NCBI GenBank assembly: GCA_030263665.1
Contig: SZPK01000013.1
Location: forward strand, 23,043-87,042
DNA length: 64,000 bases
Source: Villigracilis sp024434165
Lineage (GTDB): Bacteria > Chloroflexota > Anaerolineae > Anaerolineales > Villigracilaceae
Reading direction: 5' to 3'
Shown: positions 1-8,671 of the stretch, piece after piece
How the letters are laid out: each line of letters begins with the position of its first letter
How positions within the stretch are numbered: position 1 is the first letter of the stretch
Notes under the pieces: model-generated
The model's database searches: none
The model's input: only the letters and a program-made list of their open reading frames with translations
What the model was told of the DNA's origin: nothing
Program-made: the position numbers and the translations under genes

Positions 1-1
1 C

Positions 2-535
2 TTATTTGCCGAACCACATGCGTCCGAGCAGATTATCCCTGCGAATGAACTGGTGATACATCGCCGCGCCGAAATGCAGAGCCACCAGCCCCAGCAGCAG
101 CCAGGAGACCAGTCCGTGACCGCCGCGCGGCAGATAATCGAAGAAGTTGGCGGGATACGGCTGTGCGCCGCTGAACACGGCAGGCAGGTTCGCCATCTGG
201 AACAAGCCCAGCCCGCTGACCGCCATGCCGATCAGGAGCAAATAAAGCAGGAAATGCACCGCCTTCGCCGTCCAATTCAGGAAGGCGTTCCCCGCATCCG
301 CGGGCGCGGGGCGTTTGGTGGTGAAGCGCAGAATCAGCCGGACGATCAACAGGACGGCAATCGCCCCGCCGATATAAGTGTGGGACTGAAGCATCATCGC
401 CTTTTGCGGGTCTTCGGGAGAGATGCCCGGCATGACAACCTTGCCAACTCCAAGCATCAGGACAACGAGCAATGCCATCAGCCAATGGATGACGACATGC
501 GCAGGATGATAGCGTTTTGGGGCGGTTTCAGACAT
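2..535 (-). CDS. Cytochrome b561 family protein
   Basis: This 177-residue membrane protein is a b-type cytochrome of the b561 family, which moves electrons between quinone and a periplasmic partner. It starts with a short basic segment, then YHPAHVVIHWLMALLVVL, where the His residues sit at the start of the first helix as expected for haem ligands. Four hydrophobic segments follow, with further His at SHTYIGG, KAVHFLL and ALHFGAAMYHQF. The length is normal for the family. An AGGAG ribosome-binding site lies just before the start. The stop codon is at the very edge of the window, so the downstream neighbour is unknown and its electron-transfer partner cannot be named. Confidence 0.88.
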   Translation of the reverse strand: MSETAPKRYHPAHVVIHWLMALLVVLMLGVGKVVMPGISPEDPQKAMMLQSHTYIGGAIAVLLIVRLILRFTTKRPAPADAGNAFLNWTAKAVHFLLYLLLIGMAVSGLGLFQMANLPAVFSGAQPYPANFFDYLPRGGHGLVSWLLLGLVALHFGAAMYHQFIRRDNLLGRMWFGK

Positions 536-690
536 GATCTTTTCTCCTCGATTTCAAGTGGAAGTTTATTTTAACAAGACAATTCCTTAAATTACTTTCT
601 TACAAAACACGAGCAGGGGTAAAATGAGCGTGGTCACATTTCCCCCCGCCGTGTTTCGACGGGTACCCTAACTCACGAGGAGATTCCCCC

Positions 691-1119
691 ATGTATCACA
701 CGCTAATCATCGTCGGCAATGTTGGCAAGGATCCGGAGATGCGATATACCCCCTCCGGCCAGGCTGTTACATCCTTTTCGGTTGCCACCAACCGTCAATA
801 TACCGCTGGTAACGGTGAGCAGGTCAAGGAGACCATTTGGTTTCGTATTTCCACTTGGGGCAAAACAGCGGAAGTATGCAACCAATATCTCAAGAAAGGC
901 ACCAAGGTACTGATTGAAGGGCGCCTGACACCCGATAAAACCACGGGCGGTCCGCGCATCTGGACCAAACAGGACGGTACAGCCGGTGCTTCTTTCGAGG
1001 TCACCGCGCAAACTGTGCGTTTCCTGTCTTCACGTGCCGAAGGCGAAAGCGGACCCGTCGCCGGCATCGGCAATATGGATATGGCGGAACTTCCCCCTGA
1101 AGACGACATTCCCTTCTAA
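691..1119 (+). CDS. ssb: Single-stranded DNA-binding protein
   Basis: This 142-residue protein binds single-stranded DNA in replication, recombination and repair. The OB-fold begins at once (NVGKDPEMRYTPSGQAV, then FSVATNRQYT and ETIWFRISTWGKTAEV). The last residues, PPEDDIPF, form the acidic tail ending in Pro-Phe through which SSB recruits partner proteins. The spacer between fold and tail is short. A GAGGAG ribosome-binding site sits just upstream of the ATG. A hairpin follows the stop codon, separating it from the next two genes. Confidence 0.96.
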   Translation: MYHTLIIVGNVGKDPEMRYTPSGQAVTSFSVATNRQYTAGNGEQVKETIWFRISTWGKTAEVCNQYLKKGTKVLIEGRLTPDKTTGGPRIWTKQDGTAGASFEVTAQTVRFLSSRAEGESGPVAGIGNMDMAELPPEDDIPF

Positions 1120-1128
1120 AAATTATCA

Positions 1129-1161
1129 AGCCTCTGAAGGCATTGAATGTCTTCAGGGGCT
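1129..1161 (+). terminator. Hairpin between ssb and the next gene
   Basis: AGCCTCTGAAG and CTTCAGGGGCT pair over 11 positions (one G-U) around an 11-base loop. The downstream bases on this strand are CACAAAAAA rather than a T-run, so it may attenuate or stabilise rather than fully terminate. An ATG at 1147 lies in the loop, which argues against it as a start for the next gene. Confidence 0.5.
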
Positions 1162-1170
1162 CACAAAAAA

Positions 1171-1524
1171 ATGACCACACCCCAAACCCCTCCCAAGCCT
1201 GCCGGTCCCGCGCTGGTGCTCCCGCCAGACCTCGAACTGGTCTACGCCAACCTCGCGCGCATCGCCCATTCTCCCTCCGACATTGTCTTCGATTTCGCAC
1301 ACCTTCTGCCCGGCGAAACCAACGCAAAGATTCGCGCGCGTGTGGTGATGACCCCGCTGAGCGCAAAACTCCTGCTGAGAGCCCTCACCGAAAACATCGC
1401 GCGTTACGAAGCCGCCTTCGGCGAAATCCACCTCCCCAGCAACTCATCCCTGGCAGACAGCCTCTTCCGTCCCTTCCAGGCACCGCCATCCGAACCACCG
1501 AAACCCGAACCGCCCAAAGAATGA
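1171..1524 (+). CDS. DUF3467-like small protein
   Basis: This 117-residue protein has Pro-rich ends around a compact core: PPDLELVYANLARIAHSPSD, then DFAHLLPG and ARVVMTPLSAKLLLRALTEN, with a helix NIARYEAAFGEI. That pattern matches the DUF3467 family, whose function is unknown. I chose the ATG at 1171 (MTTPQTPPKP) because the alternative at 1147 is inside a hairpin loop. The stop overlaps the start of the translin-family gene (ATGA), so the two are probably co-translated. No catalytic residues are apparent. Confidence 0.72.
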   Translation: MTTPQTPPKPAGPALVLPPDLELVYANLARIAHSPSDIVFDFAHLLPGETNAKIRARVVMTPLSAKLLLRALTENIARYEAAFGEIHLPSNSSLADSLFRPFQAPPSEPPKPEPPKE

Positions 1525-2204
1525 CAATGGACAAACTTGAAGCCATCGCCGAGCAGATTCGCAAAAGTTTCGAGGCGCGTACAGCCGCACGCGACCAGGC
1601 GCTCGCACAGGCGCGTCAACTGACCCGCGCGTGTTCGCTCGCCATCCGAGCCGTGCACCGCGACGACACCGAAACAATGGACGCCCAACTGCGCGAAGCC
1701 CGTCAACTGGCGGATGCCTTGCGCGAATCCCTCGCCGCCCACCCCGACCTGTATTATGCGGGATACACACAGGACGCGCTCAAGGAATTCGTGGAAGCGA
1801 ACGTCACCTGCGCGTTGATTCGGAACCAGCCGCTTCAGACTCCCGAAGAGCTGATCGTTGAACCCGCAACCTTTCTCAACGGGCTGGCGGAGGTCGTCGG
1901 CGAACTGCGCCGCCGCACGCTGGATATTCTCCGTCACGGCTATTCCGAAGAAGCGGAGCGCCTGCTCGGCTACATGGACGACATCTACTCCATCCTCGTC
2001 ACCATGGATTACCCCGACGCCATCACCAACGGACTGCGCCGTCAGACCGACCTGGCGCGCGGCATAATCGAGAAGACGCGCGGCGATGTCACCTTCAGCC
2101 TGCGGGGCGGGCATCTCGAACAAGCCATCGGGAAGCTGATCGCTCAATTGAAAGCGGACGAGTCCAAAGGTCCAAAAAGAAGCGGCGGAAGTTTCGAACC
2201 GTAG
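1521..2204 (+). CDS. Translin family protein
   Basis: This 227-residue, almost wholly helical protein resembles the translin/TRAX family of octameric RNA/ssDNA-binding proteins, which are well known in eukaryotes and archaea. Supporting segments are an N-terminal helix rich in Glu/Arg, the family-like stretch GYTQDALKEFVEANVTCAL, and C-terminal helices LRRRTLDILRHGYSEEAERL and DAITNGLRRQTDLARGIIEK. The frame is open upstream to 1143, but that part only reads through the preceding gene in another frame. The ATGA overlap at 1521 fixes the start. Whether it has TRAX-like nuclease residues cannot be decided by eye. Confidence 0.75.
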   Translation: MTMDKLEAIAEQIRKSFEARTAARDQALAQARQLTRACSLAIRAVHRDDTETMDAQLREARQLADALRESLAAHPDLYYAGYTQDALKEFVEANVTCALIRNQPLQTPEELIVEPATFLNGLAEVVGELRRRTLDILRHGYSEEAERLLGYMDDIYSILVTMDYPDAITNGLRRQTDLARGIIEKTRGDVTFSLRGGHLEQAIGKLIAQLKADESKGPKRSGGSFEP

Positions 2205-2219
2205 AGGCGCTTTTCATCC

Positions 2220-2828
2220 ATGGCAAAAGGCGGACGTCGTTATCCTCTCGTCATCTACACCCACATGATGAACCGCTGGTATCCGGCGATTCTCTTCTTG
2301 GGTATTGGGCTGTTTGGACTGGCTTGGGCGTTGTACAGTTGGGGGTATGAGGAATGGCGCTGGCTTGTGTTTGCGAGCCTCGGCGGGTTGAGTTTGTTCA
2401 TCAGCCTGCTGATGTTTTTGCTGCGAAAGAGCGCGTATGTCCAGCCGTTCAGCGACCATCTCCGGCTGGCAACGCCGTTCCTGCGGTTGAACATTTCGTA
2501 CAAACGGATCCGCCGTGCGTCGTCCTCCAGCATGGGGGCGTTGTTCCCGCCGAAAAGCGTTCCCAGGTCCCTGTATGATGTCGTTGCGCCGCTTTCGAAA
2601 ATGACCGCGATTGTGATCGAGTTGACATCGTTCCCCATGTCGCAGCCTGCGCTGCGGCTCTTTCTCTCGCCGCTTTTCTTCAAGGATAAGACCCCGCATT
2701 TCGTACTGCTTGTACAGGATTGGATGCGTTTCAGCGCCGAACTGGAGAGCATGCGCACAGGGACGACCACATCTGCGCCGCAAAAGACACGCGATACGTC
2801 CATTCTCTCCCGCCTGCCCCGCAAGTGA
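2220..2828 (+). CDS. Small membrane protein of unknown function
   Basis: I do not recognise this 202-residue protein. After a basic N-terminus there are two adjacent hydrophobic helices (roughly residues 20-42 and 48-68), followed by a soluble domain of about 130 residues with a strand-rich pattern resembling a PH-like domain (YVQPFSDHLRLATPFLRLNI, AIVIELTSFP). The likely topology is a membrane hairpin with a cytoplasmic domain. It starts 15 bases after the translin-family gene and may share its transcript. A strong terminator hairpin lies about 190 bases downstream. Confidence 0.7.
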   Translation: MAKGGRRYPLVIYTHMMNRWYPAILFLGIGLFGLAWALYSWGYEEWRWLVFASLGGLSLFISLLMFLLRKSAYVQPFSDHLRLATPFLRLNISYKRIRRASSSSMGALFPPKSVPRSLYDVVAPLSKMTAIVIELTSFPMSQPALRLFLSPLFFKDKTPHFVLLVQDWMRFSAELESMRTGTTTSAPQKTRDTSILSRLPRK

Positions 2829-3017
2829 ATTACCCTGCCTGCTGCATCGCCGGCGCGGAAGCGCTTTCAAAACCTGAAATTCGGCTTGTGAACATCATCA
2901 CATACATTCGGTGACATTTTACGATGCCCGAAAAACCAAAACAGGGGTAACATGCAATTGGAGACGGCAACAAGACACCTCTGATTTGCTCATCCCTGTC
3001 TCCTCCTTTGGCGAAAG

Positions 3018-3052
3018 TTGCCGCCGGGCTCACCCCCGGCGGCAACATTTTT
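3018..3052 (+). terminator. Rho-independent terminator
   Basis: TTGCCGCCGGG and CCCGGCGGCAA form an 11-bp perfect stem around a short loop, followed by CATTTTT. It faces the plus-strand genes ending at 2828 and lies between convergent genes. The rest of the 2829-3087 gap shows no convincing gene. Confidence 0.8.
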
Positions 3053-3087
3053 ATGTGCATTTTGCAGGCGCGCCTGTGTTACCGGCT

Positions 3088-4887
3088 TTATTGGGTTTTC
3101 TGTTTTCTCAACCAATCCAATGCGTCAACAGCTTTTGGGTGTCCGAGTTTTTCGGCTTCCCGGAAACATCTCCCGGCGCCGTCGAAATTTCCCACACTTG
3201 CAAAAACCCTGCCGAGATTGAACCACGCACTGGCATTACCCGGCTCGGCGCGGACGATCTTTTGCAGTATATCGAACGCCTCCTGGTATTTTTTTGCTTT
3301 TGCCAACTCAACCGCAACCCCAACCTGTTCCTCATTTGGCGAGCGCAATTTAATGGATTGTGTTCTTTGTTCCTGTTCTCGACCCTTCCGCCTGCGAGAA
3401 CGAGCCAGAAAGACCGCTAAAACGACAAGCAATATCAGGAGCAGCATGCACATGCCACAAACAGGCAAATAGGTTGCATTAATATCAAGGAGCGGAAACG
3501 AAGGTACAGACGGCGGTGCCAGGGGTGTATTCAGGGGCTGGGGAGGCGCCTGCTCATTGGAGGGAGATGGTTCTACCGATGGCGCGATGCCTTGTATACC
3601 CGGGGTATTGTTCGTCCATGCAACATCAAAATTGAATCTGAATGGGTCATAACCGGGATCGTTTATCGTAGGGAGCCTTCCTATTTTTACATTCGTTCGG
3701 TTTGTATAATCAAAAACCATAAGATCAACCAGGGTTTGCTGGCCCGCCTTTGTGTATTGTTTGTAGAGAAACCTTTCCGAGTCTTTCGAGAGCCAGAACA
3801 AGAACTCGGCATCATTTGCTACAAGAACCGGCGGCGCTCCCCCATCTAAAACATATACGCCTTGATCGCCCAATGTGTCGTCGTAATAACTGCTGTACAC
3901 AGAAAATTCGACAAACATGACGAGTCTGCCGCTGCTTGACCATGTTCCATAGAGCCGGTAATCAGGATCGTCATGGCTTGATGTATAGAGGATTTCGTAG
4001 TTCGATGTGTTGAGGTTAAGATCATACAAATTCAGGTCGTCGTTTAATAACAAATGAGTTGCATCTGGCGATAAATCTGTGGCTACGGACCTTAGCCGGT
4101 AAACGTCCCCATTGGGAAATATGTGCTCAAGGGGCGGCAATGCCTCAATTGTTTTCGTTATTTCACCCGTCTGCAGGTCAATCACCGAGTATTCCGTGTT
4201 GTCGCCGGTGCAGACATAGGTCAACCCATCCCTCGACCAGAATCCCGATACATCGAAATCATCGAGGGCAATTTGATAACTGGTATTCTCTGTCCAGTTG
4301 TAAAGAATCCCGGTTGGGGTATTGGCTTCCGGTGTGTAAAAAACCGTCTCAAGATCATAGTTGATCGTATATCCTGCATCATCTTCATAATACTCACCCA
4401 GCTGAACAATCTCCCCAGACAAATATTGTCGGTAGATTTTATTGATAATGGTGCCTGAACCGATATTGATATCTTCCTTTTTCTTCACATAAAAAGAATC
4501 GCTATCCTTGTGCCATTGCACGGGAAGTCCAATATCTTCAGAAAACCTTCCGACGATTGAACCGCCTGAAATATCATATACAAAAATCCCTGATTCGGCA
4601 TCACTGGAAGCGTTGCGATAATAAGCAAGATATGTGCCGTTTGGGGAAAAACTCAGGTAGTCATAGGTGGTTTCGTACTCTGACATTTGATCCAAATTAG
4701 CATCCGATGTAATTTGGACCTGCCTTCCATCCCCGGCTGCAATGACGATATTACCGTCCATTGCCACATAGGCAATTGTTCCCTCAAACAGCTGCGATTC
4801 TTGCGCCCTTACAGCCACAACAGGTGACAATATGCCCAATGCAAAAATACTCAGTGCCGCGACGAAGAACATACGATTCAGGTTCAT
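3088..4887 (-). CDS. Exported beta-propeller protein with membrane anchor and TPR
   Basis: This 599-residue protein starts at MNLNRMFFVAALSIFALGIL, a clear signal peptide ending near VRAQES. The frame is open further upstream, but this ATG has an AGAGAG ribosome-binding site. Residues about 35-430 show repeated strand patterns with YLSFSPNGTYLAYYR, ATDLSPDATHLLL and YGTWSSSGRLVMFVEF, as in TolB/WD40-like propellers. A Pro/Ser/Gln-rich linker, one transmembrane helix (LLILLVVLAVFLARSRRRK) and a TPR-like C-terminus (ASAWFNLGRVFASVGNFDGA) follow. The propeller should lie outside and the TPR inside the cell. No enzymatic motif is visible. Confidence 0.78.
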   Translation of the reverse strand: MNLNRMFFVAALSIFALGILSPVVAVRAQESQLFEGTIAYVAMDGNIVIAAGDGRQVQITSDANLDQMSEYETTYDYLSFSPNGTYLAYYRNASSDAESGIFVYDISGGSIVGRFSEDIGLPVQWHKDSDSFYVKKKEDINIGSGTIINKIYRQYLSGEIVQLGEYYEDDAGYTINYDLETVFYTPEANTPTGILYNWTENTSYQIALDDFDVSGFWSRDGLTYVCTGDNTEYSVIDLQTGEITKTIEALPPLEHIFPNGDVYRLRSVATDLSPDATHLLLNDDLNLYDLNLNTSNYEILYTSSHDDPDYRLYGTWSSSGRLVMFVEFSVYSSYYDDTLGDQGVYVLDGGAPPVLVANDAEFLFWLSKDSERFLYKQYTKAGQQTLVDLMVFDYTNRTNVKIGRLPTINDPGYDPFRFNFDVAWTNNTPGIQGIAPSVEPSPSNEQAPPQPLNTPLAPPSVPSFPLLDINATYLPVCGMCMLLLILLVVLAVFLARSRRRKGREQEQRTQSIKLRSPNEEQVGVAVELAKAKKYQEAFDILQKIVRAEPGNASAWFNLGRVFASVGNFDGAGRCFREAEKLGHPKAVDALDWLRKQKTQ

Positions 4888-5027
4888 GTTTTGCTCTCTC
4901 TTGCATAGGGATAGAGGACAATTGACCCATCTTAAATCAATAATCCCGCGAAGCGATGATCTACTCATAATACCCACTGGAATTCCGCCTCTCCAAAGAC
5001 TTTCCGCCCGTTCAATAAATGGTCTTT

Positions 5028-6476
5028 CTATTCGTGCGCAGGCAGAAGCACCACGAAGGCGGAGCCTTCCCCCACTTTTGATTCCACCCACACACGTCCC
5101 TGGTGGCTGTCCACCACCGATTTGACGATTGCCAGACCCAGCCCGGTGCCTTCCACGCCCTGCGGCCGGTTCGAGGCGCGGTAGAACTTCTCGAAGATGC
5201 GGTTCTGCTCCTCCGGCGGAATGCCCGGTCCCGTATCCTCCACCCGAACCACGATCTGATTCTCCTGCATGGACATCTCCACCCGCACGCGCCCGCCCTC
5301 CGGCGTGTATTTGATGGCGTTCCCCACCAGGTTGTCCAGCATCTGGCGGATACGAATCGGGTTGGCGCGAATCGGTTTTAAATCCCCGGCGATATTGGTT
5401 TCCACTACAATCTTCTTTTTCTTGACCTGCGCATCGAAGACATCGAGCGTATATCTGAGCACGTTCTCCGGCTGGACCATTTCGCGGCGGGTGTCGAAGC
5501 CCGCTTCGAGCCGTCCCAGATCGAGCAGGTCGTTCACCAGATTGGTCATGTGCTGGACGCTGCCCTGCAGGCGGCGCATGAATTCCAACTGGTTTTCATT
5601 CAACGGACCGGTACGCTCGACCAGTTCCATGTAGCCGAATACGGCGGTCAACGGGGAGCGCAGGTCGTGGGAAATGGTATGGATGAAATCGTTCTTGAGA
5701 CGGTCGAGTTCCTTCAGGTAGGAAATATCCTGCATGGTGATCGCGCCGCCGATCTTCGGAATGGGCGTGTATTGCGCGTTGTAGACGCGCCCGTCGTCGA
5801 AGTTGACCTCGTGATATTTCAGCGCGCCTTCGCGCGTACGCGCCAGCAGGGCGTTCAGGTCGGCGTTCGAGATCACATCCCGTAATGCCCTGCCTTGCAG
5901 GGGTCTGTCGTCCAGGCTGAAGATGTCGCGCACCATCCTGTTTGCCAGCAGAATGTTGTGCCGGTCGTCCAGCACGATCACGCCGTCCTGGATGTTGGAG
6001 ATGATCGCCTCCAGCTTGACGCGCTCCGCTTCCGAAATCTTGGCTTTCTCCTCCAGCGACGCCGTCGTGCGCCTGACTTCGCGCCTCAGCCAGTCTCCCA
6101 GTTTGCGGGCGCGGGCAAGGCTGCGCTGAACCTCGCTGACGATGTCTTCCATCTTGAGCGGCGGGTATAGATAACCCGTCATGCCGGTCTTGAGCGCGGA
6201 CTTGGCGCTGCCGGTCGTATCCTGCCTGGCATAGAGGATGATCGGCAGGGTGGGGAATCGCTCCAGCATATCGTTTGCAACGGAAAACCCGTCCTGGTCT
6301 GCAAACGTCTCGCCGACGACGATCAGGGATGGAATGGCTTCCTGCGCCGACTTATCCAGCCCCGGGCGGTCTTTGACCACGGCAACCTCGAACCCGGCGG
6401 CGCGCAATGCCCGTTCCATCAAATCCAGAATGGGAGATGCGTCCAACGCCAGTAGGATCAGTTCCTGTTTTGCCAT
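5028..6476 (-). CDS. Sensor histidine kinase with degenerate receiver and PAS domains
   Basis: The 482 residues hold, in order, a receiver-like domain (about 1-120), a PAS domain (about 155-255) and a histidine kinase. The kinase is intact: H270 in HTISHDLRSPL, an N-box NLVGNAIKYTPEGG, and G-boxes VEDTGPGIPPEE and GTGLGLAIVKS. There is no transmembrane segment, so it is cytoplasmic. The receiver lacks the phospho-acceptor: the position after the third strand is Gly55 (LIVVGET), and the usual Lys is replaced (GYLYPPL). It is probably a ligand- or protein-binding pseudo-receiver. It lies 25 bases after a second protein with the same defect, so the two are likely co-transcribed. Confidence 0.9.
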   Translation of the reverse strand: MAKQELILLALDASPILDLMERALRAAGFEVAVVKDRPGLDKSAQEAIPSLIVVGETFADQDGFSVANDMLERFPTLPIILYARQDTTGSAKSALKTGMTGYLYPPLKMEDIVSEVQRSLARARKLGDWLRREVRRTTASLEEKAKISEAERVKLEAIISNIQDGVIVLDDRHNILLANRMVRDIFSLDDRPLQGRALRDVISNADLNALLARTREGALKYHEVNFDDGRVYNAQYTPIPKIGGAITMQDISYLKELDRLKNDFIHTISHDLRSPLTAVFGYMELVERTGPLNENQLEFMRRLQGSVQHMTNLVNDLLDLGRLEAGFDTRREMVQPENVLRYTLDVFDAQVKKKKIVVETNIAGDLKPIRANPIRIRQMLDNLVGNAIKYTPEGGRVRVEMSMQENQIVVRVEDTGPGIPPEEQNRIFEKFYRASNRPQGVEGTGLGLAIVKSVVDSHQGRVWVESKVGEGSAFVVLLPAHE

Positions 6477-6501
6477 GAGGTTGCGGGGTGACTCTTGTTA
6501 T

Positions 6502-7650
6502 TTATCTTGGTGTGACCGTTTTTTCGGAGGAACGCGAAAGGCGCTGCAGCGCGGCTTGCACCGATTCGAGCGCCTTCCTCTGTTCGGGGTTGAGCGCACC
6601 GGGCATTTCCGTCAACACAAGGTTGAGCGGATACAGCGCCGCCTGCACCTCGCTGTGGATCGTTCCCCGCAGGGTTTCCAATGCCGCGTGGCGGTGTTTT
6701 TCCCCAGCACGGGCGCTTTCCACCGCCTGCTCGAGCGCGCGGAACAGGCGCGCGTTGACCATCGAAATCGAGGCGTAATCCGCCATGGCTTCCAGCATCA
6801 TCTGCGCGTCGCGGGTAAACTCCCGGTCGTTCCGGCGGACGATCATCAGCAGACCGATGACTTCAGCCTTTATCTTGATGGGAATCACGCCGACCGATTT
6901 CCCCAACGCCGCCAGTTTGAACTTTTGCAGCGGCGTGCCATTCATAAAGAGACTCTCGCCGGAGAGCGCCACCAGTGAACTGATGCCGTCGTCCACCGGC
7001 TGGTTCATTTTCTTCGACCAGGAATCGGGCAGGTTGCGGTGCGCGCGCAGCAAAAAGGTGTTGCCCTTGTCCTCGCGCAGCATCAGCCAGCAGAGATCCG
7101 CCTCCCCCAGTTGCAGCGCGCTTTCGAGGATGCGGTCGAACAACTGGCGCTGGTCGGTGACCGAAACCACCGCCTTGGCAATACCGAGGATGGTCGTCAG
7201 GTCGCGCAGGCGTTTTTGCAGTTCGTCGTTGGTGGCTTTGAGCTGGCGGTCCAGTTTCTGGCGTTCGCGCACCTCCTGCGTCTGGCGCATGGCGCGCTCG
7301 ACGATGGAGACCACTTCCGCATCGCGCAGGGGCCAGAACATCACGTCCGTTGCGCCGAGGCGGAACGCCTGAATCGCATCGGGCTCCTGTCCTTTTTCGG
7401 CAATCACGATCACCGGGGATTTGATATTCTGCGAACCGAACGCAGCCAGCAGGTCTTTCCCGCTCAAGCCGGGCAGGTTGATATTGGCGAGAATCAGGTC
7501 GGGCGGGGTCTGTACCGCGTGCTTGAGCGCCGAAGCCGCATCGCCGACCACCGTCACCTGATAACCGAGCGGCTTGAGCGATTGTCTCCCGATCAAATCG
7601 GCAATATCTGGGTCGCTTTCCACGATGAGAATCTGTTCACCAGGGGGCAT
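6502..7650 (-). CDS. Pseudo-receiver and GAF domain protein
   Basis: Residues 1-120 fold like a response-regulator receiver, but the key residues are changed: the acidic pair is ES (LIVESDPD), the phospho-acceptor is Asn56 (DLILANINLPGLSG), the Thr/Ser position reads VIVIAEKG, and the Lys is Trp106 (ATDVMFWPL). A coiled linker and a GAF domain (about 165-310) follow, then a helical tail. There is no kinase or output domain. The partner kinase gene is directly downstream and carries the same kind of receiver. The pair probably works as a sensory complex in which the receiver domains are structural. The ligand is unknown. Confidence 0.85.
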   Translation of the reverse strand: MPPGEQILIVESDPDIADLIGRQSLKPLGYQVTVVGDAASALKHAVQTPPDLILANINLPGLSGKDLLAAFGSQNIKSPVIVIAEKGQEPDAIQAFRLGATDVMFWPLRDAEVVSIVERAMRQTQEVRERQKLDRQLKATNDELQKRLRDLTTILGIAKAVVSVTDQRQLFDRILESALQLGEADLCWLMLREDKGNTFLLRAHRNLPDSWSKKMNQPVDDGISSLVALSGESLFMNGTPLQKFKLAALGKSVGVIPIKIKAEVIGLLMIVRRNDREFTRDAQMMLEAMADYASISMVNARLFRALEQAVESARAGEKHRHAALETLRGTIHSEVQAALYPLNLVLTEMPGALNPEQRKALESVQAALQRLSRSSEKTVTPR

Positions 7651-7688
7651 TCGATTGTTCCTTGCCGAAATTCTATCACCTTTTCGAT

Positions 7689-7694
7689 TACAAT
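7689..7694 (+). promoter_or_regulatory. -10 box placed for a leaderless transcript
   Basis: TACAAT ends seven bases before the ATG at 7702, and there is no Shine-Dalgarno sequence between them. Transcription would start at or next to the start codon. No good -35 box is visible. The gap to the divergent gene at 7650 is only 51 bases. Confidence 0.5.
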
Positions 7695-7701
7695 TTTACA
7701 C

Positions 7702-8670
7702 ATGAATTTCGCCAAATTCAAAATCGCCGTCGTCATCCCGGCGTACCGCGTGGAACGGGACATCCGAAACGTGTTGGGCGGAATCCCCCCCTACGTCACA
7801 TCCATCATCGTGGTGGACGACGCCTCCCCCGACTCCAGCGCAGATCTCGTAACCGCCGCCGCCAAACAGGACAAACGCATCGCCCTGATTCGACACGAGA
7901 AAAACCGGGGCGTGGGCGGAGCCATGGTAAGCGGGTTTCGCAGGGCGCTGGAACTTGGCGCGCAGATCGTCGTCAAACTGGACGGCGATGGGCAGATGGA
8001 CCCGGCGCACATCCCGGCGCTGGTCACGCCGCTTATCGAAGGCGGCGCCGACTACGTAAAAGGCAACCGCTTCCGTGATTTTGGGGCGCTGCGGCAAATG
8101 CCGCTCGTCCGGCGCATCGGCAACCTCGGTTTGAGTTTTCTCACCAAAGCCGCCACCGGCTACTGGAACATCTTCGACCCGACGAACGGTTACTTCGCCA
8201 TCCGCGCCGACGTGCTGGCGCAGCTGCCGCTCGAAAAGCTCGACAACGGCTACTTTTTCGAGACCTCCATGCTCTCGCACCTCTACCTGCTCGACGCCTT
8301 CGTCATGGACGTAACCATCCCCGCCCGCTACGGGGGCGAGACCTCCAGCCTCTCCATCCGCCGCGCGCTGTTCGAGTTCCCTTTCAAACTCACACGCACG
8401 CTCATCAGGCGCATCATCCTCAAATATTTCATCTTCGATTTCTCGATGATGTCCATCTACCTGCTGACGGGCATCCCGCTTCTGCTCTTCGGGCTCATCT
8501 TCGGCATCACCAAATGGATTCAATATGCCAACCTCGGCGTCGCCGCGCCGACCGGCACGGTCATCCTTCCCACCCTGTCGGTCATTCTTGCGATTCAAAT
8601 TTTGCTTTCCGCCATCGAAATTGACCTGAACGCCGCCCCGCGAAAAGTCATCAGCAAAGCGCTGGTGTGA
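7702..8670 (+). CDS. GT2 glycosyltransferase, polyprenyl-phosphate type
   Basis: This 322-residue protein is a GT-A fold transferase: VVIPAYRVERDI, then SIIVVDDASPDSSADL for nucleotide binding and KLDGDGQMDP as the metal-binding DxD. Two C-terminal hydrophobic segments (MMSIYLLTGIPLLLFGLIFG and VILPTLSVILAIQILLSAIEI) are typical of polyprenyl-phosphate sugar transferases of the DPM1/GtrB kind, which load a sugar onto a lipid carrier at the inner membrane face. The frame is open far upstream, but that part is antisense to the GAF gene. It ends one base before the next gene, so the two are coupled. Confidence 0.88.
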   Translation: MNFAKFKIAVVIPAYRVERDIRNVLGGIPPYVTSIIVVDDASPDSSADLVTAAAKQDKRIALIRHEKNRGVGGAMVSGFRRALELGAQIVVKLDGDGQMDPAHIPALVTPLIEGGADYVKGNRFRDFGALRQMPLVRRIGNLGLSFLTKAATGYWNIFDPTNGYFAIRADVLAQLPLEKLDNGYFFETSMLSHLYLLDAFVMDVTIPARYGGETSSLSIRRALFEFPFKLTRTLIRRIILKYFIFDFSMMSIYLLTGIPLLLFGLIFGITKWIQYANLGVAAPTGTVILPTLSVILAIQILLSAIEIDLNAAPRKVISKALV

Positions 8671-8671
8671 G

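Noticed and set aside
1143..1520. A 126-residue N-terminal extension of the translin-family protein
   Set aside because: It overlaps the DUF3467-like gene in another frame and reads as Arg/Pro-rich antipattern; the ATGA overlap gives a natural start.
2855..2870. GAAGCGCTTTC as a second LacI-type operator
   Set aside because: It lies between convergent genes with no promoter or downstream gene to control, so it is probably chance.
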